64,000 nucleotides of DNA, taken from assembly GCF_001054325.1 (NCBI RefSeq), contig NZ_JVVM01000034.1, forward strand, positions 32,463 to 96,462. The letters run 5' to 3'. The DNA comes from Corynebacterium vitaeruminis. GTDB lineage: Bacteria; Actinomycetota; Actinomycetes; Mycobacteriales; Mycobacteriaceae. Of this stretch, positions 56,412 to 64,000 are shown in pieces. The notes under the pieces were generated by a model. The model had not been told where the DNA came from, did no database searches, and was given only the letters and a program-made list of their open reading frames with translations. Positions within the stretch are counted from its first letter, which is position 1; each line of letters opens with the position of its first letter. The position numbers and the translations under genes were made by a program.

Positions 56412-57601
56412 TGCCCGCTTACCGTCACCTTGTCCTTCTTCTGTCCATGTTCGCGGCGGTCGGTTCGTCCGTCGTTCACATGGGTGTGCCTTTTCTCATC
56501 CCATCCCTACAGGAAAACGGTCTAAGTCTCTCTGCCGCCGGTCTCGTCGCAGCAATGCCGGCGGCCGGTATTGTCTTCACGCTCATCGCCTGGGGCTGGT
56601 TTGTCGACCGCTATGGCGAACGCGCAGCTCTCTTTCTAGGCCTGTCCTCTACCGCCTTAACAACGGGGCTTGCGGCGCTGGCTTCGTCGTCAAGCCCGGC
56701 CCTGCTCGGGGCCACACTGTTCCTCGCCGGATGCGCGGCGGCAAGCGTGAACTCAGCATCCGGCCGCGTGGTGTCGGGCTGGTACCCACCACACCAGCGC
56801 GGTACCGCAATGGGCATTCGCCAGATGGCTCAGCCCCTCGGCGCGGCGTTGTCCGCAGTCACCCTGCACCCGCTCGCACAGAATTACAGTATCGGCGTCG
56901 CACTCGCGATGCCCGCGATCCTGTGCGCCGTGCTGGCGTTCCTTGTGCTGGTAGGCGTGAAGAATCCCCCACGTCCTGATGCCTCGAACCCCACGGTCAC
57001 GGCCAGCCCTTACCGCGACGGCAAGTACCTCGTGCGCATCCACATTGCCTCGGCGCTACTGTCCTGGCCGCAGTCGATGATGGGCGCCTACATTCTCGTG
57101 TGGCTGTTGTCCGTGGGTTATGCCGATGGCACCGCGGGCACGATTGTGATGGTCTCACAGCTGCTCGGCGCTGGATCCAGGGCATTGATGGGTGTTATTT
57201 CCGACCGAGTTCGGTCCCGCATCCGCCCCTACCGTTGGGTCTCGGGTGCGACCTTTATTCTGGCTGTCGCAATGATGGTTGCTAGCTGGGCCGATTGGCG
57301 CACACTTGGCACCGTGCTGGTCTGCGCACTGGCGGTTGCGGTAGTCAGCCCGAATGGTCTTGCCTTCACCGCAGTTGCCGAATACGCGGGCCCCTTCTGG
57401 TCAGGCCGCGCAATGGGTACGCAGAACACATTCCAGAACATCATCTACGCGGCAACGCCTCCGGTTTCGGGTGCCATTGTGGCCGCTGCAGGCTTCCCCG
57501 CGCTGTTTGCCGTCACGGCCCTCTTCCCCGCCGCCGCGCTGACTATTGCGCCGCGGGAGGATCAGGACCGACACGGTCGGGTGCGAGTGGAGCTGGATTA
57601 A
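56411..57601 (+). CDS. MFS permease
   Basis: The 396-residue protein has about 12 membrane helices and the MFS loop signature GWFVDRYGERAALFLGL between helices 2 and 3, with a repeat-type GVISDRVRSRIRPYRW between helices 8 and 9. A SGWYPPHQRGTAMGIRQMAQ segment lies in helix 4-5. The substrate is unknown. Coupling to ltbR by a one-base overlap hints at export or import of a leucine-pathway or related metabolite, but this is only context. Its stop abuts the stop of the convergent TDT gene with no room for a terminator. Confidence 0.85.
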   Translation: MPAYRHLVLLLSMFAAVGSSVVHMGVPFLIPSLQENGLSLSAAGLVAAMPAAGIVFTLIAWGWFVDRYGERAALFLGLSSTALTTGLAALASSSSPALLGATLFLAGCAAASVNSASGRVVSGWYPPHQRGTAMGIRQMAQPLGAALSAVTLHPLAQNYSIGVALAMPAILCAVLAFLVLVGVKNPPRPDASNPTVTASPYRDGKYLVRIHIASALLSWPQSMMGAYILVWLLSVGYADGTAGTIVMVSQLLGAGSRALMGVISDRVRSRIRPYRWVSGATFILAVAMMVASWADWRTLGTVLVCALAVAVVSPNGLAFTAVAEYAGPFWSGRAMGTQNTFQNIIYAATPPVSGAIVAAAGFPALFAVTALFPAAALTIAPREDQDRHGRVRVELD

Positions 57602-58531
57602 CTAACCCCGCGCCCACCAAACAAATCGAGCCACACACGCGCACCAGTGCACAGCCAGTAAACACAACAGTGCACCACTGACGGTGTACAGCCACTGCGC
57701 TCCAATGGTGTCGCCCAGCATGTGTGTACCAAGGCTCAGCGTGCCCACGGGGAAGGTTGCACCCCACCAACCAGGGCTATAGCCGGCCCAACGGATTACG
57801 GCGCGAGTGAATCGTCGTAAAGCGATGGCAGCGAGGAAGATGCCGACACTGAGCACCACAGCGCCGTAAGCGACAGCGAAGGTCCGATTGAAAAGCAGCT
57901 GCGCGGCAGCCGTCGACTGACCGACCAGCCCGAGTGGGATCCAGGCAGTACCAGCGATGGGGTCGGGGATGCGCATGGTGCCAGAGAACAGCGCGACGTA
58001 GCAGCGTGCGAAAATTGGCAGGACGGTGATTAGCGCCATCCAGAAGAATATTTTCCCGCAGACGTGATAAAAGGTGCCGTAGTCGATACTCAACTGTGCA
58101 CCGCTTGTCGCCGCCACCATCGGGGCAACCAGCGCGAGACCCCACTGAAAAGTTGGCTCGCCTTCGAATCCTCGCAGTTGGCGAAGGCTGACGTAGATTG
58201 CCAGCGGCGCACCGATCCACCAGGACACCAGCTGCCACAATGAGTTACTAGATAGCGCAGTCGCAGCACTCCCGAGAGCCATGATGCCCATCGAAAGCAT
58301 GCCCCACGGCGCCATCAGCTTCGAGTGGAACGGCGGGTTTCGAAAACGCAACCAGCCGACCATCATAAAGCCGAGAATGCCGACCGCCATGACGAGAAGA
58401 AGCTCCGGAATCACCGACACGTCATGGGTGTGCGCGAGGGTGGCGAAGATGGATGTGCCCATCAGCGACCCTGCCCACGCGGGCCCGGCGGGTGCCAGCA
58501 CATCACGGCGAGAAGAGTTGGTCATGCTCAT
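57602..58531 (-). CDS. TDT-family carrier (TehA/SLAC1-like)
   Basis: The protein is about 309 residues long with ten membrane helices. The start is LAPAGPAWAGSLMGTSIFAT, and the FWMALITVLPIFARCYVALF and GTAWIPLGLVGQSTAA segments are typical of the tellurite-resistance/dicarboxylate transporter (TDT) family, which includes sulfite exporters, malate carriers and anion channels. The exact substrate cannot be told. ATGs at 58531 and 58525 are both possible; I took the first. It is divergent from the LysR gene at 58595, which is probably its regulator. Confidence 0.8.
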   Translation of the reverse strand: MSMTNSSRRDVLAPAGPAWAGSLMGTSIFATLAHTHDVSVIPELLLVMAVGILGFMMVGWLRFRNPPFHSKLMAPWGMLSMGIMALGSAATALSSNSLWQLVSWWIGAPLAIYVSLRQLRGFEGEPTFQWGLALVAPMVAATSGAQLSIDYGTFYHVCGKIFFWMALITVLPIFARCYVALFSGTMRIPDPIAGTAWIPLGLVGQSTAAAQLLFNRTFAVAYGAVVLSVGIFLAAIALRRFTRAVIRWAGYSPGWWGATFPVGTLSLGTHMLGDTIGAQWLYTVSGALLCLLAVHWCACVARFVWWARG

Positions 58532-58594
58532 ACCGTATTTGTTCTCGCCACAACTACCGCTATCACCAAACCCTGTGAGGGGTACCATAGATGC

Positions 58595-59500
58595 ATGTAC
58601 CCCTCCGCTGTAGCCGAGCTCGAAGCACTTTTAGCCGCCGCCCGTGCAGGCTCGATCTCCAAGGCGGCGCGTGAGCTAGGCATTAACCAGCAGACCATGT
58701 CCGCACGCATCGCGCGGGCGGAAAAAGCGCTGGGAATCACCGTCTTCGAACGCTCCCCCTACGGCGTATCTCCCACGGAAAACGGGCACGTGCTTATCGA
58801 CGCACTCCCGGACCTCCTGGCCGCCTGCCACACATTTTCGGGTATCGCCGCCAGCTTGCGTTCCGACAATGTTCCCCGCCACCTCACCCTCGCGGTGTCG
58901 AATACCGTCGCTGAGCTCTATTACCCCGGCTGGGCCGCCGAGTTCCACCGGCAACATCCCGCAGTCAAACTGTCAATGGTGCAGGCAAATTCCCGGGAGG
59001 TCCGGCAACTAGTAGCCGACAGTGCGGTGGACTTTGGTCTGGTAGAAGGCGAGGCTGGTCGGCACGACCTCGAAGAGCGGGTCATCGGCACAGATGAGCT
59101 GGTCCTCGCCGTGCCGACGGGGCATCCGTGGGCTGGGCGGGCTGTGGTGAACATCGAAGAACTGCGCACTACCCCGCTGGTTATTCGCGAACCCGGTTCC
59201 GGCAGTAGACAGGTCGTGGAAGATGCACTGGGGGATCTCGCCGAACCCGCGGCAGAATTCGGGTCCCTGTCAGCACAACGCGCCGGCATGATTGCGCTGG
59301 CAGCACCAACAATCATTGCCCGCGGCGCAATTCGCGATCAGATAACACTCGGACGCATCGTCATCGTCCCCACCGGCACCCGTTTTAAACGCAACCTCAG
59401 CGCCGTTATGCGTCGCGGCAGTGAAACTAGTGGGGACATTTCGGAATTTATCCGCATTGCTAGCCCTATACTTAGCAAGCATGAGCAATCCCAACGATGA
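58595..59500 (+). CDS. LysR-family transcriptional regulator
   Basis: The 301-residue protein starts MYPSAVAELEALLAAARAGS and ISKAARELGINQQTMSARIA, a LysR helix-turn-helix, with RAEKALGITVFERS as the following wing. The C-terminal domain (VEDALGDLAEPAAEF region) is of the periplasmic-binding type. An upstream frame is open, but the ATG at 58595 starts at the family-typical point. The 63-base gap to the TDT gene is a classic LysR-target arrangement. The end overlaps the next gene by 20 bases. Confidence 0.88.
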   Translation: MYPSAVAELEALLAAARAGSISKAARELGINQQTMSARIARAEKALGITVFERSPYGVSPTENGHVLIDALPDLLAACHTFSGIAASLRSDNVPRHLTLAVSNTVAELYYPGWAAEFHRQHPAVKLSMVQANSREVRQLVADSAVDFGLVEGEAGRHDLEERVIGTDELVLAVPTGHPWAGRAVVNIEELRTTPLVIREPGSGSRQVVEDALGDLAEPAAEFGSLSAQRAGMIALAAPTIIARGAIRDQITLGRIVIVPTGTRFKRNLSAVMRRGSETSGDISEFIRIASPILSKHEQSQR

Positions 59501-59903
59501 ACTCTTTTCCGCCGACCGCTATGACGCCGGCATCCAAATCCGCCGCGAGGTAATGGGCGACGAATTCGTCGATGCCGCCCTCGCCCGTAACGCCGGCTCC
59601 GACGGAGAGACCCTGCAGAAGCACATCACCGCCACCGTCTGGGGTTCTGTCTGGAGCCGCGAAGGCCTGGCCAAGCGCGATCGCTCCCTACTCAACATTG
59701 GAATGCTCGTCGCTCTGCGCGCTACCGAAGAACTGCGCGGCCACATCAAGGGCGCCCTCGCCAACGGCCTGACCCGCACCGAGATCACCGAAGCCATCGT
59801 CCACGCTTCCGGTTACTGCGGCGCACCGGCTGCTCTTTCCGCAATGAAGGTCGCGCAGGAAGTACTAGTCGCTGAGCTCGGCCCGCTTGACGACGATCTG
59901 TAG
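59481..59903 (+). CDS. Carboxymuconolactone decarboxylase-family protein
   Basis: The 140-residue protein has the CMD/AhpD-type pattern: RREVMGDEFVDAALARN, then WGSVWSREGLAKRDRSLLNI with GMLVALRATEELRGHIKGAL and HASGYCGAPAALSAM. This is the build of 4-carboxymuconolactone decarboxylase (PcaC). There is no CxxC pair of the AhpD type, only one Cys. No other protocatechuate genes are nearby, so the assignment as PcaC is not secure. The start at 59481 lies inside the LysR end. The 3' end overlaps the convergent acyltransferase by 91 bases. Confidence 0.82.
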   Translation: MSNPNDELFSADRYDAGIQIRREVMGDEFVDAALARNAGSDGETLQKHITATVWGSVWSREGLAKRDRSLLNIGMLVALRATEELRGHIKGALANGLTRTEITEAIVHASGYCGAPAALSAMKVAQEVLVAELGPLDDDL

Positions 59904-61006
59904 GCCGCCCACGGGCTCGCAGGCCCCGGCCTCCGCGTTAGTACATCAGTGTTGCGGCGCAGCAACCACGACAGCGGTAAGGCGATGGCAGTGGTAACAA
60001 TTGCCACTGCCAACATCGACCCCTGGAAGGTCTGATAACCCATCACCTTCATCCCCCAGTCCATGACCAACACGTGGATGAGGAAGAACTCGTAGGAGAC
60101 TTCTCCCAACCAAATCATGGCTGGATGACGAAGCCACCTTACCTCCGTACCCAGTGCAATCGGAGCCACGAATGCGCCGGCGGACAGGCCATACAGCGTG
60201 GTCTTCCACAACGCCTGGTCGACATCATCCGGCACCAAGGTTGCTGGTCCCACATGGGTAGTAGTGGATAGAACAAACAGCACTAGCGCTATCAGCCAAC
60301 TGGTCGCTAGATTCACGCGCCATCCGACTTTTCGCCCGTAGGCCAGCAGCATGCCGATAGCGAACCAGTCGAAATACGCCATCGGCCACAGCCGTGCCAC
60401 CACCGGCAGCAGGTTTTCCTGGTGCGACAGCACAGTCCAGACCGGGCCAATGAGGCCAAAACCAATAATGATGGCCAACGTCGGACCGGGGCGCAGCCGC
60501 CCCTTCGTGATTGTCCAGATGGCAAGCCCCACCAGCGGCAATACCAAGTAGAAGCCGACTTCCACCACCATCGACCACATCTGCGGCAAGCCCGGGTGAA
60601 TCCAGCCGAATTGGAGCGTCTGGGTAAACGACATCGTGCGCAACCAGCCCTGCAGACCCCCACCCGATGGTGGCGGGTCATCTGCGGCGTGAATGAGAAA
60701 AGCCGCAGTAACCACAATCCAATAGGCCGGCAGAACTCTCTTCGCGCGACTGGTGAAGTACTTCCGCATGTCCGGTCGGTTCGCAGGGACGTCGTCAGGC
60801 GAACCGAGCCAACGCCCTGTGAGCAGAAACGCGCTGAGCACGAAGAAGATGGTGACGCCAATTTCGAATCGACCGTTGAGGCGCCCCCACCAATCGTCGG
60901 TGTAATTGCCCGTCCAAAACGCGGCATGCGTGAGCAGGACACCGAATGCGCCGATGGCTCGGATGCTGGTCAGCTCCGGAACGTAGGAGGACTTGGCCGA
61001 ATTCAT
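59813..61006 (-). CDS. Acyltransferase-3 family membrane protein
   Basis: The 397-residue protein begins VPELTSIRAIGAFGVLLTHA, with the conserved Arg and His of the family, followed by FEIGVTIFFVLSAFLLTGRW and about ten membrane helices. Unlike the protein at 11737 it has no SGNH domain. The last 45 residues, encoded over the convergent CMD gene, are Ser/Ala/Pro-rich and unconserved. It probably acylates an envelope glycan or lipid. It follows the dehydrogenase gene at a 70-base gap on the same strand. Confidence 0.83.
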   Translation of the reverse strand: MNSAKSSYVPELTSIRAIGAFGVLLTHAAFWTGNYTDDWWGRLNGRFEIGVTIFFVLSAFLLTGRWLGSPDDVPANRPDMRKYFTSRAKRVLPAYWIVVTAAFLIHAADDPPPSGGGLQGWLRTMSFTQTLQFGWIHPGLPQMWSMVVEVGFYLVLPLVGLAIWTITKGRLRPGPTLAIIIGFGLIGPVWTVLSHQENLLPVVARLWPMAYFDWFAIGMLLAYGRKVGWRVNLATSWLIALVLFVLSTTTHVGPATLVPDDVDQALWKTTLYGLSAGAFVAPIALGTEVRWLRHPAMIWLGEVSYEFFLIHVLVMDWGMKVMGYQTFQGSMLAVAIVTTAIALPLSWLLRRNTDVLTRRPGPASPWAAYRSSSSGPSSATSTSCATFIAERAAGAPQ

Positions 61007-61076
61007 GCCAATATTTTAGGAGCGCAAAGTACTTCCCCGTGTTATTTCGGCAAAAGTGGAATCTACATAATTTCTT

Positions 61077-62033
61077 CTACATGTTCTCGACGGTGCTCAA
61101 GATGTACTGAGCAGATTCACGCAGTCGCTCCAGCTCCCAGTTGTTTAGCTGTGGCGGCATACGGCGAATGATTCCACCTCGGCCAATCACTGCCGGCATC
61201 GACAGCGAGACATCCGGCAACCCGTATTCACCATCCAAGCGCGTACACACCGGGTGGACGCTGTTTTGATCCAGCATCACCGCGCGGGCAATTTCCAAAG
61301 CGGAGCGTGCAACGCCAGCATTCGTCCAGCCCTTGGCATTGAGAACATCGTAAGCTGCACCGACCACAGCATCCTGAATCTCCTGTGGTGAAGGCAGCGG
61401 TGAGCCATGCCATTTTTCCAGTTCTGTCCACCTCACGCCTTGCACGTTCAGCGTGGACAGAATCGGTACGGCAGTAAGGCCATGCTCACCCATCATGTAG
61501 CCAGTCACTGACTTTGGGTCAATTCCCAGCTGCTTGGCAACTACCCACCGCAGTCGGGCCGAATCTAGCATCGTGCCAGTGCCAAAGAGCTTTTCCGCGG
61601 GGTAATCGAACTCGGTATGTGCCAAGTGCACCACCGCATCGAGCGGATTAGTAATGAAAAGGACAATCGCCTCCCGCGTATATTTCACGATGCCCGGCAT
61701 GACATCGCGAACAACTTCCCCGCTGAGCTTGGCCAATCCAGCACGGTCCGGACGGGAATCCGGGTCGTCCGGGTCCGGGAGAATGGACGCACCAGCAGCG
61801 ACGATAATCATATCCGCGTCGGCGCAATCGCTGTAGTTGCCAGCATGCACATTGACATAGTCCGTGCTGGGAACACCAGTGGACTGGGATTGGTCCAGAG
61901 CCTCGCCATGCGCAACGCCTGGTGCTGTATCAATTGTGGCAATCTCAGCGAACAGCCCGGATTCCATGGCATATGTCAGGACATACGAACCGACATGACC
62001 GAGACCAATACAAACGAGTTTTGAATGTTTCAT
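61077..62033 (-). CDS. L-lactate / L-2-hydroxyacid dehydrogenase
   Basis: The 318-residue NAD-dependent enzyme of the lactate/malate dehydrogenase superfamily starts MKHSKLVCIGLGHVGSYVLT. The catalytic GEHG is in GYMMGEHGLTAVP, with TNPLDAVV, and GTGTMLDSARLRWVVAKQLG. The substrate loop (ILPDPDDPDSRPDRAG) differs from canonical LDH, so L-2-hydroxyisocaproate-type activity is possible. I chose the ATG at 62033 because upstream residues are not conserved. A tRNA-Glu gene and its terminator lie upstream. Confidence 0.85.
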   Translation of the reverse strand: MKHSKLVCIGLGHVGSYVLTYAMESGLFAEIATIDTAPGVAHGEALDQSQSTGVPSTDYVNVHAGNYSDCADADMIIVAAGASILPDPDDPDSRPDRAGLAKLSGEVVRDVMPGIVKYTREAIVLFITNPLDAVVHLAHTEFDYPAEKLFGTGTMLDSARLRWVVAKQLGIDPKSVTGYMMGEHGLTAVPILSTLNVQGVRWTELEKWHGSPLPSPQEIQDAVVGAAYDVLNAKGWTNAGVARSALEIARAVMLDQNSVHPVCTRLDGEYGLPDVSLSMPAVIGRGGIIRRMPPQLNNWELERLRESAQYILSTVENM

Positions 62034-62100
62034 ATTCTCGATACTAGGACTGTGGAAATCCAGTGCCGCGGTGGAGGGGTAGGCAATGTAGACGCAAGCA

Positions 62101-62141
62101 CGAAAAAGCAAAAGCCTCCACCCAATCACGGGCGAAGGCTT
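62101..62141 (-). terminator. Terminator of tRNA-Glu
   Basis: On the minus strand AAGCCT and AGGCTT bound an imperfect stem continued by C-G pairs, with TTTTGCTTTTTCG following. It begins 19 bases after the end of the tRNA. Confidence 0.7.
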
Positions 62142-62159
62142 GTGCTTTGTATATCTTTG

Positions 62160-62231
62160 TACCCCGTACGGGATTTGAACCCGTGTTACCGCCGTGAGAG
62201 GGCGGCGTCCTAGGCCGCTAGACGAACGGGG
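62160..62231 (-). tRNA. tRNA-Glu (anticodon CTC)
   Basis: The minus strand folds as a tRNA. The acceptor arm is GCCCCGT/ACGGGGT with a G-U first pair. The anticodon stem is CCGCC/GGCGG around CTCTCAC, giving anticodon CTC at 62196-62198, which reads GAG. The T arm is CGGGTTCGAATCCCG. CCA is not encoded. A matching copy starts at the right end of the window. Confidence 0.95.
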
Positions 62232-62316
62232 CTTAGAACTTTTCATCCGCGCGCTGCGGACTTGTTAAACAATACACTAGACACGAATAGTAACTACAAA
62301 TCCGCAGGTTAGCGCA

Positions 62317-63099
62317 TTAAATGCCAAGTGTTTTGGCATTGTTGGCCAGAGCGTCTGTAAGCTCCGATTCATCCATTTTTCGCAAGGATGCAACGTCCGC
62401 GACAGTTTCCCGCAACGCAGTGATTACCTCTGCAGCGACCACCTCCGCCGCGTCACCGCTTACGGGCTCGCGCGGAAGGTCAGTCTCCAGCAAAAGCCTA
62501 TCGACGGGCACCTGCGCCACATAGGCCCGCCCGCGCTTTGTCCGCAACATGAGCGGATTGACGGAGATGTAGCCACCGGCGCGGATAAGCCTCGTCAGCT
62601 CATCGCTGGTGCCACCGAAGCGGTGAAAGATCGGTACGAAATTCTCACCCGAAGCCTGGCCGGATTCGGAGTCCATGCGCGGTTCCAACAGGTCGAGTAC
62701 TACACCGGCACTGCGAACTGTGTGAATGGACAGGATATGTGACTGGTTCGAGGCTCGGACAGCGTCAAAGATGCTGGTTAAGACGTGGATTTGGGTCTCG
62801 GTCGGCACGTCGTCAAGCCTGCGGGGCGCGAAGTCCAGTCCGATCTCGCCTACGAAGCGGGTGCACGGAAGGGCCTCGCGGAATATCTCGAGCTCACGCT
62901 CGTAATTATCATCGATGTACCACGGGTGATAGCCCACGGCGGCCATGGGCAGATTCTCGCGCCCTAGCTCGGCAAATCCGGAAGGCCGAACCGTCTGCGC
63001 GATAATCTCCACACCTTCCCGCGCAATCTCGGCCTTAAAACGCTCGCGCGAAGCCTGTGGCAGGAAGTCGTAATGAAAGTGGGTGTCGATGAGCCGCAT
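62317..63099 (-). CDS. TatD-like metal-dependent hydrolase
   Basis: The 260-residue protein starts MRLIDTHFHYDFLPQASRER, with the metal-binding HxH motif. Conserved elements include YHPWYIDDNYERELEIFREA, GEIGLDFAPRR, HTVRSAGVVLDLL and LLLETDLPREPVSGD. It is in the amidohydrolase superfamily, near the TatD group, whose members are nucleases or esterases; the exact class is uncertain. The ATG overlaps the tcdA stop by one base (TAATG), so the two are coupled. Confidence 0.8.
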   Translation of the reverse strand: MRLIDTHFHYDFLPQASRERFKAEIAREGVEIIAQTVRPSGFAELGRENLPMAAVGYHPWYIDDNYERELEIFREALPCTRFVGEIGLDFAPRRLDDVPTETQIHVLTSIFDAVRASNQSHILSIHTVRSAGVVLDLLEPRMDSESGQASGENFVPIFHRFGGTSDELTRLIRAGGYISVNPLMLRTKRGRAYVAQVPVDRLLLETDLPREPVSGDAAEVVAAEVITALRETVADVASLRKMDESELTDALANNAKTLGI

Positions 63100-63878
63100 T
63101 ATTTTTCCGTGGGTGGCTGATTTTCGTCGGCCGGACCGCCGATGCGCGGGGCGAGCGGGGTTTCCTCGAACCCGAGCAGCCGGCGGATGACTTTCCCGGC
63201 TAACATCTGCCCCATTATTGGCGGTATGTAGCTCATGGTACCGAGGGTTTCCGCTTTGGTGCCGCTGCCTTTGTCCGCAATTCTCACTGGTTCTTCAGAT
63301 GAGTACAGTACCTCAAGACCGCGAATGCGTCGGCGGATACACACCTGACGGACAATCTTCGCCAGCGGGCAGACCTTTGTCTTATTAATTTTGGAGAAGG
63401 TCAGCCGGGATGGATCGAGTTTGTTTCCACCTCCCATAGCGGAAATGAGGTGGACACGATTTTCCGCACACCACTGCGCGATCTCAATCTTGCCGGTGAC
63501 ATCGTCGATAGCGTCGATGATGTAATCCGGACGCGGGAACTGCCGAAAGGTTTCGGCCAAATTCTCACGGGTGAGGAAAATCTGTCGGGCGTAGGTCGTA
63601 CAGTCCGGGTTGATATCGGCAACCATGGCCTCCATGACCTCGGCTTTTACACGGTCGATTGTGGAGACAAACGCCAGCGCCTGACGGTTGAGATTGCTCG
63701 GCTCCACGACGTCGCCGTCAATCAAGATGAGGTTGCCCACGCCACCTCTCGCGAGAGCTTCGGCACAGCTAGACCCCACGCCTCCGAGTCCGACGACCAT
63801 GACTGTAGAATCGGCCAAAGTTTCCAGCCCCTCATCCCCTAGAAGAAGCTTCAGTCGCGCGAAACGTTCACTGGTCAT
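63099..63878 (-). CDS. tcdA: tRNA threonylcarbamoyladenosine dehydratase
   Basis: TcdA converts t6A at position 37 of tRNA to its cyclic form. The 259-residue ThiF/E1-like enzyme has VVGLGGVGSSCAEALARGGV, the LIDGDVVEPSNLNRQALAFV block, DAIDDVTGKIEIAQWCAENR and GSGTKAETLGTMSYIPPIMG. I chose the ATG at 63878 because AGGGGG lies six bases before it; an upstream ATG at 63920 reaches into the tRNA-side terminator. The gene is followed by a TatD-like hydrolase. Confidence 0.9.
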   Translation of the reverse strand: MTSERFARLKLLLGDEGLETLADSTVMVVGLGGVGSSCAEALARGGVGNLILIDGDVVEPSNLNRQALAFVSTIDRVKAEVMEAMVADINPDCTTYARQIFLTRENLAETFRQFPRPDYIIDAIDDVTGKIEIAQWCAENRVHLISAMGGGNKLDPSRLTFSKINKTKVCPLAKIVRQVCIRRRIRGLEVLYSSEEPVRIADKGSGTKAETLGTMSYIPPIMGQMLAGKVIRRLLGFEETPLAPRIGGPADENQPPTEK

Positions 63879-63910
63879 AGTCGCCCCCTGGTCATAGTCG
63901 CTTCGATTCT

Positions 63911-63943
63911 TAAAAAACAAAAACTCCCCAGCCGACTGACTGG
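63911..63943 (-). terminator. Terminator of the second tRNA-Glu
   Basis: CTCCCCAG and CTGGGGAG (plus-strand 63924-63948 region) form a perfect 8-bp stem with an 8- to 9-base loop. On the minus strand it is followed by TTTTTGTTTTTTAAG. It lies between the right-end tRNA and tcdA. Confidence 0.85.
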
Positions 63944-63955
63944 GGAGTAACTTTG

Positions 63956-64000
63956 TACCCCGTACGGGATTTGAACCCGTGTTACCGCCGTGAGAGGGCG
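63956..64000 (-). tRNA. tRNA-Glu (anticodon CTC), partial
   Basis: The last 45 bases match the 3' part of the tRNA-Glu at 62160-62231 exactly, including the T arm and the anticodon loop (CTC at 63992-63994). The six bases after the 3' end (plus-strand CTTTGT) are also shared. The 5' part lies outside the window. Confidence 0.9.

Overview
The window is a chromosomal segment of a Corynebacterium (Actinobacteria, high G+C, rod-growing Mycobacteriales). The evidence is gene order: comM-yraN-DUF2469-rnhB-lepB-rplS, trmD-rimM-rpsP-ffh, ftsY-smc-acyP-mutM-rnc-DUF177-sepIVA-coaD-rsmD-recG, and ung-thiL-DUF3515-ddl-gpsA-mutT1 followed by leuD-leuC-ltbR. An IclR-type LtbR regulator divergent from leuCD and LAxTG-anchored surface proteins also fit the genus. 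The species cannot be fixed from sequence reading alone. Most housekeeping genes lie on the minus strand, so replication probably runs right to left here.

Layout. 1-3141: minus-strand comM (partial), yraN, a DUF2469 gene, rnhB, lepB and rplS. 3281-9415: a DUF222/HNH protein, a DUF1648 membrane protein, tex, a DUF1877-like protein and a PAP2 phosphatase. 9415-11420: trmD, rimM and rpsP. 11737-13887: an acyltransferase-3/SGNH fusion. 13904-15517: ffh. 16122-18337: two tandem plus-strand genes for secreted, modular, LAxTG-anchored surface proteins, one with a collagen-like Gly-x-x tract. 18473-31308: ftsY, smc, amt, acyP, an AGCS symporter, mutM, rnc, DUF177, sepIVA, coaD, rsmD and a small biotinyl-domain protein. 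31333-41015: recG, a DAK2/YloV protein, ung, thiL, a DUF3515 gene, ddl, gpsA and mutT1.

41016-53568 is an accessory insertion between mutT1 and leuD. It holds two parts that end tail to tail. The first is a plus-strand pair of very large genes with visibly lower G+C: an unrecognised 1215-residue protein and a 1585-residue DEAH helicase with many Cys pairs and a DUF1998-type C-terminus. This resembles helicase-based anti-phage systems, with type III Druantia the nearest layout I know. The second is the minus-strand pair hen1-pnkp, a bacterial RNA-repair system in which Pnkp carries kinase, phosphatase and ligase modules and Hen1 is a 3'-terminal 2'-O-methyltransferase. It reads directly behind leuCD.

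53569-64000: leuD, leuC, ltbR with an operator-like palindrome between them, an MFS permease, a TDT-family carrier divergent from a LysR regulator, a carboxymuconolactone-decarboxylase-like gene, a second acyltransferase-3, an L-lactate/2-hydroxyacid dehydrogenase, tRNA-Glu(CTC), a TatD-like hydrolase, tcdA and a second tRNA-Glu copy cut by the window edge.

At the whole-window scale, the exact 11-mer CGTCGTCAAGC (complement GCTTGACGACG) occurs 13 times in unrelated genes, 10 of them in one orientation, and is absent from the helicase pair. It is a candidate chromosome-maintenance or recombination signal.
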